Virus record (IMG/VR): IMGVR_UViG_3300005593_000004
Span: 1-46,955 of that record
Length of the DNA: 46,955 nt
Strand: one strand, 5' to 3'
Source: a virus
Shown here: positions 29,520-39,430 of the stretch, piece after piece
How positions within the stretch are numbered: position 1 is the stretch's first letter
Layout: every line of letters starts with the position of its first letter
Notes under the pieces: model-generated
The model's input: the letters and a program-made list of their open reading frames with translations, nothing else
Told to the model about the DNA's origin: nothing
Database searches by the model: none
Made by a program: the position numbers and the translations under genes

Positions 29520-32500
29520 GCCTTGGCTTGATCGACCGGAATATCCAAACGCTTCGGCACATCGACGGGTCGTGGAGTCTGCCTGAGATCCCTGATGCTG
29601 TCCGGTTGGACTTGGCGACGTTGCCGGGGATCGGCCCAGCGAACATCGAAAGTTTGCTTTATGGGATGGAAAGCGAACTGGAGGTTGCTCAGGCTCCGAT
29701 CCCGCAACAGATCGACGTTCAGGACGTTGACGTTGCCCAACTGGATTTGCAGCAGGCGGAGCAGCCAGAGCAGCCAGACCCAGAACCGATGAACGAGTTC
29801 CTGACCCGTTGGTATGGCGGGGCGTTGATGGGTGGCCAGGGACGCCCCCAGGAGTTGGACCCTGACGCTGTCCGGTTGTGGAAAGAGGAGGCTGTCCGCA
29901 AGGGGTATGTGGAACTGACACCTGAGCAGATGGCGGACCCTCGCTGGTTCCCGGAATACAACGTGGTGAATCGTCGTATGGCGTCAGACCGGTTGACAAG
30001 CGGGTTCACGGGTGGCCGTGAGGGGGCTTTGAGCATAGAGGAAACCGCCAACATCTTCGACAACTTCGCACCGTCTGGGCTGATGCGAGCCATGACAGAG
30101 TGGGATCTGTTGATGGATTACGACAAGATCGCTCACGAATGGGACGACTGGATCCCGAAATACAAGCGGCTCCTGTACCACCTCCAGGCAATCCCTTTGG
30201 TGCCGGACAGTGGGATCCTGATGCTCCCGCCAGGGTTTGAGGCAGCGGGCCGGACGTATACGACAAGAAAAGACCCTTCGCCGGATAGTTCCGACGGCGG
30301 GTACGCCTCCTGGAAGACTCCCATAGCAATACTTGACGCCTTTACGGGTCCAGTAGACGACGTTGCTCTACCAATATTGAACTGGATAGTGATTATCGGT
30401 GGTTTGGCCGGAGTCGGCGTGGGTATTGGAGGGCTGCTGGCCGGGGCAGCGGTGATGCAAGGTACCGGCCTATTCCGGTTCCAACAGTCAATAAGGACGG
30501 GTTTACAAATGCATCGAATGGGCCCGGTGGGTCGGGCGTTTATTACAGATCAGCCGTTCACTGCGGTCCCCGGTCTGAGGGGTGCCCAGTACGGTGCCCA
30601 GGGTGTCCAGGGTGCGACCCGGTTGACCAACTTCGGCAGGCCGTCCGGCTTGGGCAGTTGGATGACAGGCGCAATGAGCAAATCCACCCGTTTTGGTGGC
30701 CGAATGGCCGCACCAGCCCAGTCAGTCGGGCGGGGGATGCAAGCCTGGAGAAACACCAGAGCAATCCAAGCAGCCCGGTTGATGAACCAACAGTTGGTGT
30801 GGCGTCCCGGCCTGATGGCCAGGGGCGAGTTGGCGACCGGTCACGGCGGAGACATGCCCGGCGAAGGAGGCTGGTCTCTCAACGAGGTCGGCATCGTCCA
30901 GGATCTCCGCCAGCAGTACGGGTACTTCATGAACCCGGACGGGACGATCAACAAAACCAACTTCTTGGGGGACATCGCCTACGACATCCTGTTCACCCCG
31001 TACACGATCTTTGAGCCCGGCACCTTCAAATCGGTGATGCGAGGGTTCCGCTTGGTCGGCCACCAGGGTGCCAGGGCGGCTTCAGCGATGTTCCCGTTTG
31101 TTCGCCGCCGGTTCGCAGCGTTCGGAGAGTCGGGTGGTCGGGCTACCAACGCCATGTACGACGCTATGACCGACTACCTGCGCCGCAACCCTAAAGGGGA
31201 CGAGCGGTTCCCCCAGATGTCGAAGGACTTTGAGAAGACCGCCAAGGAAACCAGCCTGGACAACGCCTTCGTTGAACACTTCTTCGCCGGGGACAAGGCA
31301 GTGTGGGGTAAAGCGAAACTGTGGCACTTTATGACCTTCGGTATCGAACACGCAGCCCGGCAGGCGGCCAGGCTCATGGGGGTGGAGCCACACGAATGGT
31401 CGCCGCTGTATAAAGCAATCGAAAACAAGTTGTACGCACAAATCCATCCCCTGGACCCGCATGACGCCATGGAATACATCGCTCATGTGTCCCGGGACGC
31501 TACGAAGACAACAGTCACCGGGGCCAGGAGCGACGCTGACGCTGTCGCCATTATGCGCCGCCAGTTGCTTGAACAGACCCTGGAATCACCGCAGACAACG
31601 GGGCTCAGAGGGACATCTGTCGGCAAGGGGTACGTCCGTTTAGTGGAGGAAATGGACCCGGAAAGCGGCTGGACGTATTGGAGGAAGTTGCGGCAGGGCG
31701 AAACCCCTGCCGGTGGTGCAAGGATCACAGACGTAAACATTGAGGAGTTGGCCGCCGGTCGGGGCACCAGCCTTGATGAGGCTAGGCGTTTCCTAGACGA
31801 CCCGTTGGAGGAAGGGGTGCAGGGCCTGGTTCTCCCACCAGGGTTTGAGGGAGCGCACCGGACGTTCACCTGGACTGAACTGACGACCGGTAAGGCACGA
31901 CGGTGGGACCCGGCGAAGATCAAGATGTTCTGGGACCCTGAGGTTATTTCCGAAGGTAAGAAGTACCGGGGGATTGTCCATAACCACAACGACGCCAGGG
32001 ACGCCACCATTATGGAGGTAGTCAACAATCTGGAAACTGGCAGCCCGGCGTTGACAGAGGCAATGCAAGGTCGAATCCCGCAAGTCTCAGGGCTCCCTAC
32101 CCAGGCTCCCCGTGTGCAGGGGGCCTTCGGGGACCTCCCGGCGGTGATGGAAGGTTTGACCGACGATGTGTTGGAACGGTTGACGAACTGGTCGGCGTTT
32201 GAGCAGGCGTCCACTGAACTGCATGACGCTGTGGCCCGTGGCGGCCTGGCGGACGCTTTCTACGAGAAGGCCCTGTCGGACAGTGGCCGCCGACTCAACC
32301 TGTTCCCGTTCGCCAAGGACCATGCCACTGGCCGACGTACCCCCCTCCCCTATGGGGGGCATCTGCTGGGGTATGCGGTCGACAACATCGACTACAACTA
32401 TGTGACCTGGATCAACAAAGGCATGTATAAGCCACTGGTGCGGTCCATCGACCCTGGATGGGGCCGGGTCACGTTGGCCCGGTTGGGTTCGGTAGTCAAA

Positions 32501-35500
32501 CAGGAAGCGATTGAGTTCGCCGCTCAGGTCACCTACCGGGTGAAACTTCTGAAGGGGGCCCAGAAACTTCGTAACCAGCCGTATTGGGATGACCTCGTTA
32601 CTGAGGCTGGACGCTTCATACAGTCCACGCCTATTGAAAGTGTCAAGCAGGGGACGATTAGGGAATGGCTAGATGATCTGATCAAGAGGGGGATGCTCAA
32701 GACGACGCTTCCTACCGGCATCCATGAGGAAGCCACCGCCAGGATTCGACGCCTGGTGGAATATGCGATGCGTAACGGCAAGAACCTGGACGACTTGGAA
32801 GCGACGCTTATAGACGAACTGGGGGAGTGGGCGCTTCGACCGGAGTGGGTGAACAGGTTTGGCCTGGATCCGGTACTGGTCGACGGCGGCGGGGACCTTG
32901 TCAAGGTGGCCCGCAAGCGGGCGCTGGAGTTGCAGAAAGCGTCGGCCAGGATCGCTGCGAAGATAGACCCGGAAAGCCTCCCTGCCTATTTGGTGAAGCA
33001 CCTGGAGGACCAGGGTTATATGGCTGTCCATGGTGTGGAGTTCGCTGATCCTCGCCGGTTGGGGAAACTGATCCCAGAACTGGACATGGACACCCAGTTC
33101 ATAAACAACAAGTTGACGTTGGGGCTGAGTAGGCAGAACCCGTATTGGTTGGCTTCGCTTCGTATGCGAACCGCCAAGTCGGCTTTGGCTGGGCATTTGG
33201 CTGAGGCCGCCCGCCGTGTCGGCAAGTTGTCTCCTGCCGAATACTCCGAAGGGGGGATCAAGGGGACACGGGCAGAGGTGCCCGGCAGAACGAAGGCCGC
33301 TGAGGGGATACGAGCGGAGTTCCACAGCGGTGATCCCAACAGCGAAGCCTTGAAAGATTTGATCGGCTTCCTACACAACGTCATGCGGGATATGAACAAA
33401 GCGAACATGGATCTCCTAGATGAGATGGGTTACGGGTACCGGATGGCTAACCCCATGGAGGGGGTCACCACGAAACTCAAGTTGTCCAGGACGCCGTATT
33501 CGGTACCGGACTTGTCGATATTGCCGTACAACAAGGTCAGAGAAGCCCTTGTTGGCAAGATGGTGGAAGGCGTTTGGACCGGTGGCCACTATTCGGAAGA
33601 CGAGTTTCGGGCTATTTGGAATGCGTTGAAGGCTTCCCGGAGGTTGGAGAAAGGGTCAAGCGTCCGGGGCTTGGCCCACCTGGAGGATTACCTGCGTTCC
33701 AAGAACACAGCGACAAGCGTCCTAACCATCCTGAGCCGTCACGAAGCGGGCCGTTTCCTGACCCCTGGGAAGTTCCGGCACGGGACGGTAACCAGGGGTA
33801 CCCCGTTCGTCGGAGGAATGCTGGGGTCTGCCGGTGCGTCTATGGACACTGTGGATAGGCACCCGGAAGACAGCGAATGGGGGAGCAGATTGAGAAAGGG
33901 TGTCGCCGGTACTGTTGGGTTCCTGACGGGCCGTGCCGCAGCGAACGTGGCCTTGAGGGGCGGGCTGAGAGCCCGACCGGTGATAAACCAGGTCGCTGAC
34001 CTGGACGTTCTAAGAGAGAAGGGGCTACTGGGGATATGGAAGCCGGGAGGCCCGGCTTGGAGAAACCCGAACGATGTCTTCAACTACACCGACTGGCAGC
34101 GGTACGCCCACCTGAGCGATTTCGCTGCCAACATGCGGGATTACTTCCGGTTCAGCCTGAACCCGGTGTTCGACATCAGCCGTTATGTGGAGGGGATGGT
34201 CCTGTCCCAGGTTGTTGGAGCGGACGTTGCCAGGGGCTTGAAGTTGAACCAGGGCCCCAAGTCGTTCCAGAGGATGATGGCCCGGCGGATCAGGAAAGCC
34301 AACCCTGGGATGGATGCCAAGTCGGCTCAGGCTGCTGCACAGAAGGAATGGATGCACATTCGTTCCGCTTTCATGGATATCGCCCAGGGCCGGGGCGACT
34401 TCCAGTGGGAGAACATCGAAAACATGAGCCAATGGTTCACATCCGTTGGCATCATGGGTTTCTCCCCACAGAACTGGATGGCGTCTACCTTCGGGCAACT
34501 CATGGAAGCAGGGATCGACGCTGAGAAGGCCTACGAAATATCCAGGAAGACCTACACCTACGGGATGACCGGACGGTCGGCTGTGGAACAGTCGGTCAAC
34601 TTCGTCTGGTTCCCGTTCTCGTTTATGAAGAAGACCGTCGGCCACTTTGCCGAATGGATGGGCAACGACCTGAGCCGGGGCGTGCTGCTCCACGACATGG
34701 TCAAAGCCTACGAACTGGTAGACGAACGGTACGACCTGAACGACCGGTGGAGGGAATACCTGCCGATCCTGGAGAAGATCCGTCGGATCAACCTGTTCGG
34801 TTACGGCTTGTCTCCCGGCGAGTTCGGCGGCATGAACGCCCCGCTCATCCGGGGCATCTGGCACAACCCGGTGTCGGAGATGGTCGGTGGGACGTTCCGG
34901 GGGACTGCCGCTCTACTGGCCCACCCGTGGGAAGGGGCACCCTGGGACAAGGAACAGCAGCGGGCTGAGACCCTGGATATGTTCAAGGACCCGATTGTTG
35001 CGTTGCTGATGCCTCAGGCCTTGTCGGCCCCACCGGATGCCGATGAGGGCTGGTGGGACGACGTTCAGACTCTGATCAAACGGGTGTTCCCACTTCTCAG
35101 CGATTTCCGCCACTTGTTGGAAGACACCATGCAGCAGATGCAGGTGATCGGTCGGATACCGATGGAACAGTCCAGCATGCACGACGAGGCCCAGATACAG
35201 AACGCCTGGGAGGAGATGTCCACATGGAGGGCTGAAATAGTAGACGCCCTAACGGCCCAAGGCGTTTCCTGGGAGCAGTTCAACAAGAGAACGTACACCT
35301 ACCAGGGCAAGACAATGCTGGGGTCTGAGTTTGTTGACGCAAAGGAAGTCGAACTCCTACAGAAGTACCCGGCATGGGCGGCTAGTCAGTCCGGCGGCTC
35401 CAACCAAAGAATGCGGGACTTGGAACTACAGGTTCGGGTCGCCAATGCGACGATTCCTGGGGACGTAGCGGCTGCCGACTTCGATGTGTTCGAAAAGACA

Positions 35501-35683
35501 ATGAAGGTTTGGTTGGAGTCGCAGGAGTACCACACGGTGAACCCGTTGTTCATGCCCCCGGAGGTTCATTCGATAATGCGTATGAGGGCAAGTGAACTGG
35601 TTGCTGAGTACCCCGACTTTCTGCCAATATATAATCGCATCTGGTCCCACATCTACGGGCCAGTCACCAGGGAGGTGAGGTAA
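29516..35683 (+). CDS. Giant virion protein (2055 aa), internal or tail-core candidate
   Basis: It has a hydrophobic glycine-rich segment at about 285-315 (ILNWIVIIGGLAGVGVGIGG) that could cross a membrane. Long helical stretches, charged throughout, include EMDPESGWTYWRKLRQGE and VKFLRKR-like parts. It overlaps its neighbours by 4 and 1 nt. The size, position between portal and scaffold, and lack of a tape-measure repeat pattern fit an internal virion or ejected protein of a podovirus-type particle. A tape measure is the main alternative. No enzyme motif recognised. Confidence 0.55.
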   Translation: MSLGLIDRNIQTLRHIDGSWSLPEIPDAVRLDLATLPGIGPANIESLLYGMESELEVAQAPIPQQIDVQDVDVAQLDLQQAEQPEQPDPEPMNEFLTRWYGGALMGGQGRPQELDPDAVRLWKEEAVRKGYVELTPEQMADPRWFPEYNVVNRRMASDRLTSGFTGGREGALSIEETANIFDNFAPSGLMRAMTEWDLLMDYDKIAHEWDDWIPKYKRLLYHLQAIPLVPDSGILMLPPGFEAAGRTYTTRKDPSPDSSDGGYASWKTPIAILDAFTGPVDDVALPILNWIVIIGGLAGVGVGIGGLLAGAAVMQGTGLFRFQQSIRTGLQMHRMGPVGRAFITDQPFTAVPGLRGAQYGAQGVQGATRLTNFGRPSGLGSWMTGAMSKSTRFGGRMAAPAQSVGRGMQAWRNTRAIQAARLMNQQLVWRPGLMARGELATGHGGDMPGEGGWSLNEVGIVQDLRQQYGYFMNPDGTINKTNFLGDIAYDILFTPYTIFEPGTFKSVMRGFRLVGHQGARAASAMFPFVRRRFAAFGESGGRATNAMYDAMTDYLRRNPKGDERFPQMSKDFEKTAKETSLDNAFVEHFFAGDKAVWGKAKLWHFMTFGIEHAARQAARLMGVEPHEWSPLYKAIENKLYAQIHPLDPHDAMEYIAHVSRDATKTTVTGARSDADAVAIMRRQLLEQTLESPQTTGLRGTSVGKGYVRLVEEMDPESGWTYWRKLRQGETPAGGARITDVNIEELAAGRGTSLDEARRFLDDPLEEGVQGLVLPPGFEGAHRTFTWTELTTGKARRWDPAKIKMFWDPEVISEGKKYRGIVHNHNDARDATIMEVVNNLETGSPALTEAMQGRIPQVSGLPTQAPRVQGAFGDLPAVMEGLTDDVLERLTNWSAFEQASTELHDAVARGGLADAFYEKALSDSGRRLNLFPFAKDHATGRRTPLPYGGHLLGYAVDNIDYNYVTWINKGMYKPLVRSIDPGWGRVTLARLGSVVKQEAIEFAAQVTYRVKLLKGAQKLRNQPYWDDLVTEAGRFIQSTPIESVKQGTIREWLDDLIKRGMLKTTLPTGIHEEATARIRRLVEYAMRNGKNLDDLEATLIDELGEWALRPEWVNRFGLDPVLVDGGGDLVKVARKRALELQKASARIAAKIDPESLPAYLVKHLEDQGYMAVHGVEFADPRRLGKLIPELDMDTQFINNKLTLGLSRQNPYWLASLRMRTAKSALAGHLAEAARRVGKLSPAEYSEGGIKGTRAEVPGRTKAAEGIRAEFHSGDPNSEALKDLIGFLHNVMRDMNKANMDLLDEMGYGYRMANPMEGVTTKLKLSRTPYSVPDLSILPYNKVREALVGKMVEGVWTGGHYSEDEFRAIWNALKASRRLEKGSSVRGLAHLEDYLRSKNTATSVLTILSRHEAGRFLTPGKFRHGTVTRGTPFVGGMLGSAGASMDTVDRHPEDSEWGSRLRKGVAGTVGFLTGRAAANVALRGGLRARPVINQVADLDVLREKGLLGIWKPGGPAWRNPNDVFNYTDWQRYAHLSDFAANMRDYFRFSLNPVFDISRYVEGMVLSQVVGADVARGLKLNQGPKSFQRMMARRIRKANPGMDAKSAQAAAQKEWMHIRSAFMDIAQGRGDFQWENIENMSQWFTSVGIMGFSPQNWMASTFGQLMEAGIDAEKAYEISRKTYTYGMTGRSAVEQSVNFVWFPFSFMKKTVGHFAEWMGNDLSRGVLLHDMVKAYELVDERYDLNDRWREYLPILEKIRRINLFGYGLSPGEFGGMNAPLIRGIWHNPVSEMVGGTFRGTAALLAHPWEGAPWDKEQQRAETLDMFKDPIVALLMPQALSAPPDADEGWWDDVQTLIKRVFPLLSDFRHLLEDTMQQMQVIGRIPMEQSSMHDEAQIQNAWEEMSTWRAEIVDALTAQGVSWEQFNKRTYTYQGKTMLGSEFVDAKEVELLQKYPAWAASQSGGSNQRMRDLELQVRVANATIPGDVAAADFDVFEKTMKVWLESQEYHTVNPLFMPPEVHSIMRMRASELVAEYPDFLPIYNRIWSHIYGPVTREVR

Positions 35684-37260
35684 TGACAGAAACGTCCGCT
35701 GAGGCGGCGTTCGCCGCCATGGTTGCGGCCAACCAGGTGGGCGGCGGCGGTCTGCTGTTCAGTCTGGACTGGCGGGCCCTTAGCGACTATTCGACCAGGG
35801 TCTACTCCCCGTATGAGGCAGCCGACCCACTAGAAACGCCCTCACCGACCTCTCCGACGACCACAACGCTTCCACCCGGACTGGAGCCACTGACTGCCAC
35901 AGAGAAGGCCACAGTGGAAGCCGCCAAGGCCTACGTCTACGACCTGGCTGTTGTCGCCTACGAACTGCTGGAAAACGAAAACGGCATTTTCAAGAGTACC
36001 CAGGCCTGGATGTTGGACGAGAACGGTGACTTCGCCCACCCGAACACCTGGAACTGGGGCGATGAGAAGGCCCAGGCGGGTGGGGACCCTGGCATCCAGG
36101 CAGGACAGTTCATCCAATGGTGGAACGACATCCAAACGGTGACTGCCGATCCATATGGTATCTGGACGAACTTTATCAAGACAGTTGCGTGGGATTTCTC
36201 AGGAGTCCTGGTTGACGGCGAGTCGATGCGTCGGGACTTCATCACTGTCGGCCCACTGGATAATCCGACGGGCATTTTCCAAGCAGACAAGGTCAACGCC
36301 CTCCTGAAAGGGACGGGGATCGACAGCCACCATTTGGATGGCCCGGACGGTTGGGGGCTGCTGGGTCTGGCGGCTGAGACCAAACTCCCGTTGCATCTCA
36401 TATTTGACATTGCCGAGTCAGTTGACTGGGCGGAGACCTTTGAGCCTGTTGAGGGGGTGGACCAGGGACAGCAACGGGCTCAGGAGCGAGCCCTGGTTCA
36501 CGGGGCGGTGAAGAGATTCAACCATGCGATGACAAACGGTGTCGCCGGGGTGAAGAACTACATGATCGCCAAGGTGTATGCGTTGGGCACCAACGAGTTG
36601 GCTTTGAGGATGGTCGGTTTGAACAGCGGGTCTATGGACGCACAGTTGACGGCTGAGGAAATGAACGAGATCCAATCCATCCTGGGCCCTGACTGGTATT
36701 CACGGTTGGAGGACTCACCGGCGTCCAGTGCGAAAGACATGGTCGCTGCGTCGGCCTGGCAGGACTACGAGAACGACTGGTCGACGTTGACCGGGCCGGT
36801 CACTGTCCCGGGGGAATCCATGAGGGAAGCAGCCAGGACATTGGCTGCGTCGTGGCGGATTCAGCCTTTGAGCGACGACGAACTAAACAACCTGATCAAC
36901 GATTTCGGAGAGGCCGTGAGGGCCAGTAACCTGTACCCCAATATATGGGACACCGGGGCGCAGGGCGGTGTCCGTGAGGCACCGAACGAACAGGTGGCGG
37001 TGATGCGGTCCATGCGGTCGTCGCCCGACTATCAGCGTCTGTACGGGAATATGCCTACGGGTATGGGGGAGGAGCAGTACGCAGGCCAGATGGCTTCGGC
37101 GTCTTCCGACCTGATGGGTTATGAGAGTCGCATCGCCACGGAGGCGGGCATGGAGTCTGGGGACAGGACGTTGGCGCAGCAAGTGGCTTTGACTGATCCG
37201 TCCGCCAGGGGCAGCACCTACTATCGGCGTCTGTCTGCGATGAGGAGGGCGTTCCGATGA
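35683..37260 (+). CDS. Large virion-region protein, 525 aa
   Basis: It begins MTETSAEAAFAAMVAANQVG and has a Thr/Pro-rich linker (about 50-62: TPSPTSPTTTTLPPG). A mostly helical body follows with WNDIQTVTADPYGIW, MIAKVYALGTNELALRMVGL and SMREAARTLAASWRI, ending MRRAFR. It is one of three consecutive unassigned structural genes after the giant pair. Likely a tail, ejection or neck component. Family not recognised. Confidence 0.5.
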   Translation: MTETSAEAAFAAMVAANQVGGGGLLFSLDWRALSDYSTRVYSPYEAADPLETPSPTSPTTTTLPPGLEPLTATEKATVEAAKAYVYDLAVVAYELLENENGIFKSTQAWMLDENGDFAHPNTWNWGDEKAQAGGDPGIQAGQFIQWWNDIQTVTADPYGIWTNFIKTVAWDFSGVLVDGESMRRDFITVGPLDNPTGIFQADKVNALLKGTGIDSHHLDGPDGWGLLGLAAETKLPLHLIFDIAESVDWAETFEPVEGVDQGQQRAQERALVHGAVKRFNHAMTNGVAGVKNYMIAKVYALGTNELALRMVGLNSGSMDAQLTAEEMNEIQSILGPDWYSRLEDSPASSAKDMVAASAWQDYENDWSTLTGPVTVPGESMREAARTLAASWRIQPLSDDELNNLINDFGEAVRASNLYPNIWDTGAQGGVREAPNEQVAVMRSMRSSPDYQRLYGNMPTGMGEEQYAGQMASASSDLMGYESRIATEAGMESGDRTLAQQVALTDPSARGSTYYRRLSAMRRAFR

Positions 37261-37285
37261 ACCTAAGTAAGACGGGCTGGGCGTA

Positions 37286-39430
37286 ATGGAAACCACCGGC
37301 CCAAATGTCAACGTCACCGATCTGAACGAAGACCTTGTAGCCAAACTACAGGAACTGATTGATGCGGCGGCGGAGGACGGGATCATTCTGACCGTGGCGA
37401 GCGGCTTTAGAGACACCGCCCTCCAGGAAGCCCTCTTCCTGGAGCGTTACGAAGAGGACCCCTCCGGTTCCGTCGACTGGGACGGGAGAAAGTGGACGAT
37501 CAAGGAGGAGTACCGGGGCCAGCCAGCGGCACCCCCGGGCGAGTCGCTGCACAACCACGGGTACGCCGTCGATTTCAACAATGCGAGCCCCGGGACCCCC
37601 ACCGCCCAGTGGCTCATCGACAACGTAGAGAAGTTCGGCCTGCGAACCTACGCCCAGGGTGGGGAACCAGGCCATGTTGCCCCAGCCGACATCACGCACG
37701 TTTCGCAGATCCCTGAGGCACCAGATGCGCCCGCCGGGACGTTCCAATGGGACGACGTTCTCCAGCACCAGACTGCCCCGCCGATAGAAGGGTCCCAGTC
37801 CCCGACGCCGACCACAGAAGGCACCGGGTCCTACGACGCCAGCATGGTCGGAGAGAGTGACCCAGACGGGATTCCCTACAACTGGATCGGCCAAGGGATC
37901 TCTGAGGCCTTGGGGGCTGCCGACCCGACGGCTGTCACCCCTGCCTCTTCTACCACCACCTCGACAAGCCCGGAGGCTTCCTCTCTTACCACCACCTCTG
38001 TGACCCTTGGTTCTTTGGCCGACGGCCCGGTGTCTAACGACATACAACCAGGGTTCATCGTCCAGATCGTGGGGCAGGAGGCGCAGCGCATCGAAGGCGG
38101 GCAGTTCTTCGTGCCCCCGGCCGTCTTCTACTACGTCCAGCCGACCCATTCCTCCACTGGGGGAGGGCCGTCAGTTTTCTGGCGAATAGAGGGGATGGAC
38201 GCAGACCAGATCGCTGAGATTGTTGAGGGGAACGACAACTACGGAGACACCCAGGCCTGGGATCAGGCCCAATGGGACGCCATGGTCGCTGAACCCTTCA
38301 CAGATGGTGTCGGCACTGAGTGGCCGCTGTGGCGGCCTAGTGCTGCGACCGTAAACGCTCAGGGTCTTGGACTTGACGGGTTCAGGTTCGATGCTTCCGG
38401 GCCAGACGAAGCGCCTCAACTGGTAACTGTTGAGGAGTTTGTGCAAGACCTCGTTGTTGAGTTGGGGCTGATGGGGACAGCGGCATGGAACGACGAAGGG
38501 GTCCAGGCGGTAATAGCCAGGGTCATATCCGAACCGGTTCTCCTGGGCCAGGATTTACTGTTTGACCTGTTCAACGACACGGAGTTCTCTCAGAAGAGAA
38601 GCGGATCGAAGGAGAAGTGGGACAAGGCCAGAGGCCAACTGGTCGACGGCAAATGGACCGGCACCAGGGGTGACCTGGTCAACACGATTTATGAGGGGTC
38701 AGAGGGTGGCCTAGTCCATTTGTGGAAGACCTACCACAGCATGTCTGACAAACTGGACACCCCGGACATTCGGGAAGATGAACTTTCCTTGGATGTGCAG
38801 GACCGTCTGTACGCCAACGCTGTATCTATTGCCCAGGGGACCATGACATGGTGGCAGGCCGTTGGAAGCATCCAGGATTACGCAGCGAAGGCGGACGGGG
38901 ACAACGCCTGGAAGGAACACAACCGGAAGATCCAACAGCAGGTCGGCCAGTACGATGTTGATTTAGACAACAAGGCTTGGGAGATTGAACAGTTTGAGCA
39001 ACAGTGGGGGATGCACAGTCCCGGTGCCGAAGGCGGCATACGCCTGGGTGTTGTGGACCAGGCCAAAAAAGTTCTCTCTAACAGCATGTCGATGGCTGAT
39101 GTGAAGCAGTCCATCATGGACGCAGCCAACGAACTGTACCCACACAAGCCGTCGCTGGTGCCTACCTACTTGTGGGCGGAACCGTGGGTCAACGCTTACA
39201 ACAATCTGATGCCGACATCCGCCGGTCCCGTCGGTTCGGCTGGGAGTATGTATAACACGCTGGTGAACCAGGCCTTGCGGGACAACACGGGTATTGAGGA
39301 CTTTGAGAGGGCTTTGAGGGGGACAGATGATTGGAAAAACTCCAACAAGGGTGTCTCTGGGTATCGGCAGATGTTCGATGTGTTGAGTGATGCGTTCGGC
39401 TTCTCCGGGCAGAGAGGGTACGGTAGGTAA
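37286..39430 (+). CDS. Virion-associated M15 peptidase (VanY-like), 714 aa
   Basis: The N-terminal domain (about 10-135) is a D-Ala-D-Ala carboxypeptidase/L-Ala-D-Glu peptidase type. It shows TVASGFRDTALQEALF (37-51), ESLHNHGYAVDFNN with H89 and D96, and EPGHVAP (H130) as the third zinc ligand. A Thr/Ser-rich linker follows at about 220-240. The long C-terminal part is helical with no named domain. It should open the peptidoglycan during DNA entry, unlike the endolysin, which acts at lysis. It is separate from the endolysin on sequence and strand. Confidence 0.7.
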   Translation: METTGPNVNVTDLNEDLVAKLQELIDAAAEDGIILTVASGFRDTALQEALFLERYEEDPSGSVDWDGRKWTIKEEYRGQPAAPPGESLHNHGYAVDFNNASPGTPTAQWLIDNVEKFGLRTYAQGGEPGHVAPADITHVSQIPEAPDAPAGTFQWDDVLQHQTAPPIEGSQSPTPTTEGTGSYDASMVGESDPDGIPYNWIGQGISEALGAADPTAVTPASSTTTSTSPEASSLTTTSVTLGSLADGPVSNDIQPGFIVQIVGQEAQRIEGGQFFVPPAVFYYVQPTHSSTGGGPSVFWRIEGMDADQIAEIVEGNDNYGDTQAWDQAQWDAMVAEPFTDGVGTEWPLWRPSAATVNAQGLGLDGFRFDASGPDEAPQLVTVEEFVQDLVVELGLMGTAAWNDEGVQAVIARVISEPVLLGQDLLFDLFNDTEFSQKRSGSKEKWDKARGQLVDGKWTGTRGDLVNTIYEGSEGGLVHLWKTYHSMSDKLDTPDIREDELSLDVQDRLYANAVSIAQGTMTWWQAVGSIQDYAAKADGDNAWKEHNRKIQQQVGQYDVDLDNKAWEIEQFEQQWGMHSPGAEGGIRLGVVDQAKKVLSNSMSMADVKQSIMDAANELYPHKPSLVPTYLWAEPWVNAYNNLMPTSAGPVGSAGSMYNTLVNQALRDNTGIEDFERALRGTDDWKNSNKGVSGYRQMFDVLSDAFGFSGQRGYGR

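Noticed and set aside
36406-36423. Further palindrome TTGAC-N8-GTCAG
   Set aside because: It lies inside a gene and its arms match over fewer bases; one such match is expected by chance in a sequence this long.
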